From Chara braunii (taxonomy: Eukaryota; Streptophyta; Charophyceae; Charales; Characeae), in NCBI GenBank assembly GCA_003427395.1, contig BFEA01000213.1, positions 369,161-424,897 on the forward strand: a stretch of 55,737 nt of DNA, in the 5' to 3' direction. A program made the position numbers and the translations under genes. Below, piece by piece: positions 53,601 to 55,737 of the stretch (its first letter is position 1; every line of letters begins with the position of its first letter). Under the pieces are notes generated by a model, which saw only the letters and a list, made by a program, of their open reading frames with translations, made no database searches and was not told the origin of the DNA.

Positions 53601-54798
53601 ATACTACTCTGCCCGACATCATTGCAGTACAAAAAACCTTTTTTTTCCATTTTTCTTTCGTGCACGGGCAGAAGAAAACTACGATTTTTGGGACATTGCC
53701 GACCTTGTGTCCGAGCCCCGAAAACTTCGGGGCCGAAAACTTCGGGTACTGGCCAGGACAACGTAATTTCCCAACACTGGCGGAGGTACTGGTGGCTTAA
53801 TACAAAAACTTTATCTTATATATTATTTTATTAGAGAAATCGTCTTCGACAAAGTTCAGAGTGTAAGAATGAGATGGTAAGGAAAACCTCTCTCGGATTG
53901 AGAGTCAGAATCCGTTTTGTTACAACCTTCCATCCTCATGTTAACGCACTAGTTGAGAAAGATTGTGAGACTTTGAAGAATTTGCTAGCTAAATGATGTG
54001 AATGGGGCCTTCTCCAATTACAAAACATCTTGACAACCGTAGTTTATGTTGACAACGGTATTGTGAAGAGAACTACGGGGTTTGCACTTATTACTCTATG
54101 ATATGAACGATATGCTACACTGCCAATTGGAAGGATTGTAAGGACTTTGTCAAGTGAAGAGAGGGAAAAAAAAAAAAATCTCAGAACTTTTACAGATCAT
54201 GATGAAGCAAATACGCGAAGTCAACCAAACAATACTAGATGTATCAGAAATGATGACTACTACCAGATTGTCAGATTACATAATTACAAGAGAGGCAGAG
54301 GGCAAGGTCTATGAAAGTTTTAAGGTGGATGGATCAAGAGTACACAATATTGTATCAGAGTCCAAACTCATGAGGTTTGACCCGTCGCTTCCCCGAAAAG
54401 CCGCATTCTCGGTACGTGATAGAACTCAGCCTTGCATTGGCGTGAACAACCAATCATGTTATCAACAATTGTTTCGCTTGTTGAACTCAACCAATTATAA
54501 AAACGAACAAAGAATATAATCAAAACACAGACAAAAAAAAATAAAAAAAAATAAAAAAATGCAAAATGAAACAAAACTTATAGGCACGACGACCTTCTTC
54601 TCACCGCATGAAACCGTTGATTACCCTGTTGACCCAGACGGTCGGCGACAATTTGATCATCTCTCATGCATCCTCACAACCTAAATTTTCACACCCTAAT
54701 CGTTATCGAGCCCAAAAGCTCGAGCTCTGGTCGTGCAAGAACGTGACACAGTCTCAACTTGCATCACAGGCGCACCTTGTGCAACTTGGGCAAGCACA
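53601..54798. other. Unannotated stretch
   Basis: Short frames (for example 54154-54519 plus) have no recognisable domain. Small hairpins CCCCGAAAACTTCGGGG and CCGAAAACTTCGG lie at about 53717-53747. Confidence 0.35.
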
Positions 54799-54832
54799 AG
54801 CAAATACCCTTGTAAGGGTATTTGCTCTGACA
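54799..54832 (-). repeat. Terminal palindrome of another X/Z-style element
   Basis: AGCAAATACCCTTGTAAGGG continues to TATTTGCT as a perfect palindrome with a 2-nt centre, then CTGACA ends at 54832. On the minus strand this reads as a TGTCAGAGC start. CCGTTC follows outside. I could not find the other end. Confidence 0.65.
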
Positions 54833-55035
54833 CCGTTCCACGTCTTGACAATCGAGTAGCGCTATGTAGCGAGGTGAGTGGCGACAACCATAACGGAGCT
54901 ACTCGCCCGCTACCGGCCGCTCCCCTTGCTTCCCTTTTATCCTCATAATTTTTTTTTTGAGAAATATAGTCAGCTCGACCCTCCCTGTTAAAACTAGTTA
55001 GGTCTTCAGCTAACACAGGTCTGAGTGCGCATATG
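54833..55035. other. Unannotated stretch
   Basis: No feature is supported. Confidence 0.35.
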
Positions 55036-55225
55036 AGTGGGTTGTGTGCAGTGTGTGAGAGAGTGTCGGCTTCATTCACTACTTGTTATTGGATGGGGGT
55101 GGGGGAAGACGAAAAGGGAGACTTACTTCATATGCGATGTGTGCAGTGTGTGGAAGAGTCTCGGCTTCATACACTACTTGTTATTGGATGGGGGTGGGGG
55201 AAGACGAAAAGGGAGACTTACTTGC
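55036..55225. repeat. 98-bp-period tandem duplication
   Basis: GTGTGCAGTGTGTG starts units at about 55046 and 55138. They share TCGGCTTCAT, CACTACTTGTTATTGGATGG and AAGGGAGACTTACTT. The two units are nearly identical, so the duplication is recent. Both end in a minus-strand donor-like AAGTAAGT. Confidence 0.85.
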
Positions 55226-55689
55226 AAATGCAGGGTCCTTATGTTAGCCGGGCCCCTGCGGTCCGCTTCTACCCGGGGTCCGGTCCAACGCCCCCCACTT
55301 TTTTTTGGGGTCCACTTCCATCCGAGGACCGGTCTTGTTTTTTTCCAAAAGTCCCGGTTCTACCAGAGCTAGTTGTAGGTAGTTCACAATTTTGCCAAGG
55401 ACCGGTCCCCCAATTTTTTTTGCCCCCTAAGAACCCACTTTGCGTCCTGGTCGCCCGCAGACGCGGAAGCCCACTATACCGCGGCCTAAGGGCTGCGAAC
55501 TACAGTTTCAAATGGTACCAATGTACGATACGCCAGACTGGGGGGATCATCAGAATAATCTATGGCCAACATCCTTAGGCAACCTCCCGCATAATCAAGC
55601 TCTGACACACAACAACCGTGGACTTAACCCTTGGGTGGCGCGCAAGCAGTGTCTGTAATAACTTACTTGCGTGAGCTCAGGGGGGTAAC
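55226..55689. other. Unannotated GC-rich stretch
   Basis: Repeated GGACCGGTC and GGTCCGGTCC words suggest short inverted repeats. The long frame 55033-55578 runs through the tandem duplication and has no domain. Confidence 0.4.
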
Positions 55690-55714
55690 AAAAAAAAAAA
55701 AAAAAAAAAAAAAA
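55690..55714. repeat. A25 homopolymer
   Basis: About 25 consecutive A near the window end. Confidence 0.95.
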
Positions 55715-55737
55715 GGTGTGCAAAACTTGATTGGATC

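Noticed and set aside
54154-54519. 121-codon plus-strand frame
   Set aside because: It has a plausible amino-acid mix but no recognisable domain, no duplicate in the window, and sits in AT-rich unannotated sequence.

Overview
The window is a repeat-saturated stretch of a eukaryotic nuclear genome draft. Supporting this are long TC, CA, GA and ATT microsatellites, a 110-base N gap, nested LTR-type retroelements, a hAT-type MITE, tRNA-like modules with A tails, and no intact cellular gene. The broken gag-pol belongs to a Ty3/gypsy-type element. Its wording reminds me most of fungal elements, but I cannot assign a species. I find no rRNA, no functional tRNA, no bacterial operon and no CRISPR.

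The layout is best read as nested insertions. (1) Element 'X', copy 1, spans 1013-10064. It begins TGTC, ends GACA, and is flanked on both sides by TCGT. It has no credible coding sequence and instead carries arrays of short hairpins. (2) From 10065 to 12.7 kb is non-coding sequence with an ATT microsatellite and another dense hairpin array. An X-related end lies at about 12725-13111. (3) Two tandem copies of a degenerate gag-pol retroelement 'Y' (minus strand) run LTR (13112-14068), internal region 1, shared LTR (36002-36960), internal region 2 (to about 52.0 kb). (4) Internal region 1 is split by 16995-30086, a second X copy in the opposite orientation that has grown through microsatellites and secondary palindromes. 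Protease and gag remains resume at 30.09-32.1 kb. (5) Internal region 2 is split inside gag by 42344-48271. That block holds a non-autonomous LTR element 'Z' (LTRs 44532-45911 and 46910-48271, about 1 kb internal) plus a third Z LTR in inverted orientation, which itself contains a hAT-like MITE (43534-44290). (6) Both Y copies carry, upstream of gag, a mirrored array of about 110-bp units and a plus-strand reverse-transcriptase-like fragment. (7) The right end (52.0-55.7 kb) has short tandem duplications, an A tract, one more X/Z-style terminal palindrome and a 38-bp Nextera mate-pair junction adapter left in the assembly.

No set of genes works together here: every recognisable protein is a broken retroelement domain. 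The most unusual biology is structural. Several unrelated-looking non-coding elements end in a TGTC-plus-palindrome terminus. They carry tandem arrays of hairpins whose stems change from unit to unit while staying complementary and whose loops stay constant, which is the signature of structure kept at the RNA or single-strand DNA level. Coordinates of element ends come from comparing copies by eye and should be read as accurate to a few bases where TG/CA ends are quoted and to tens of bases elsewhere.
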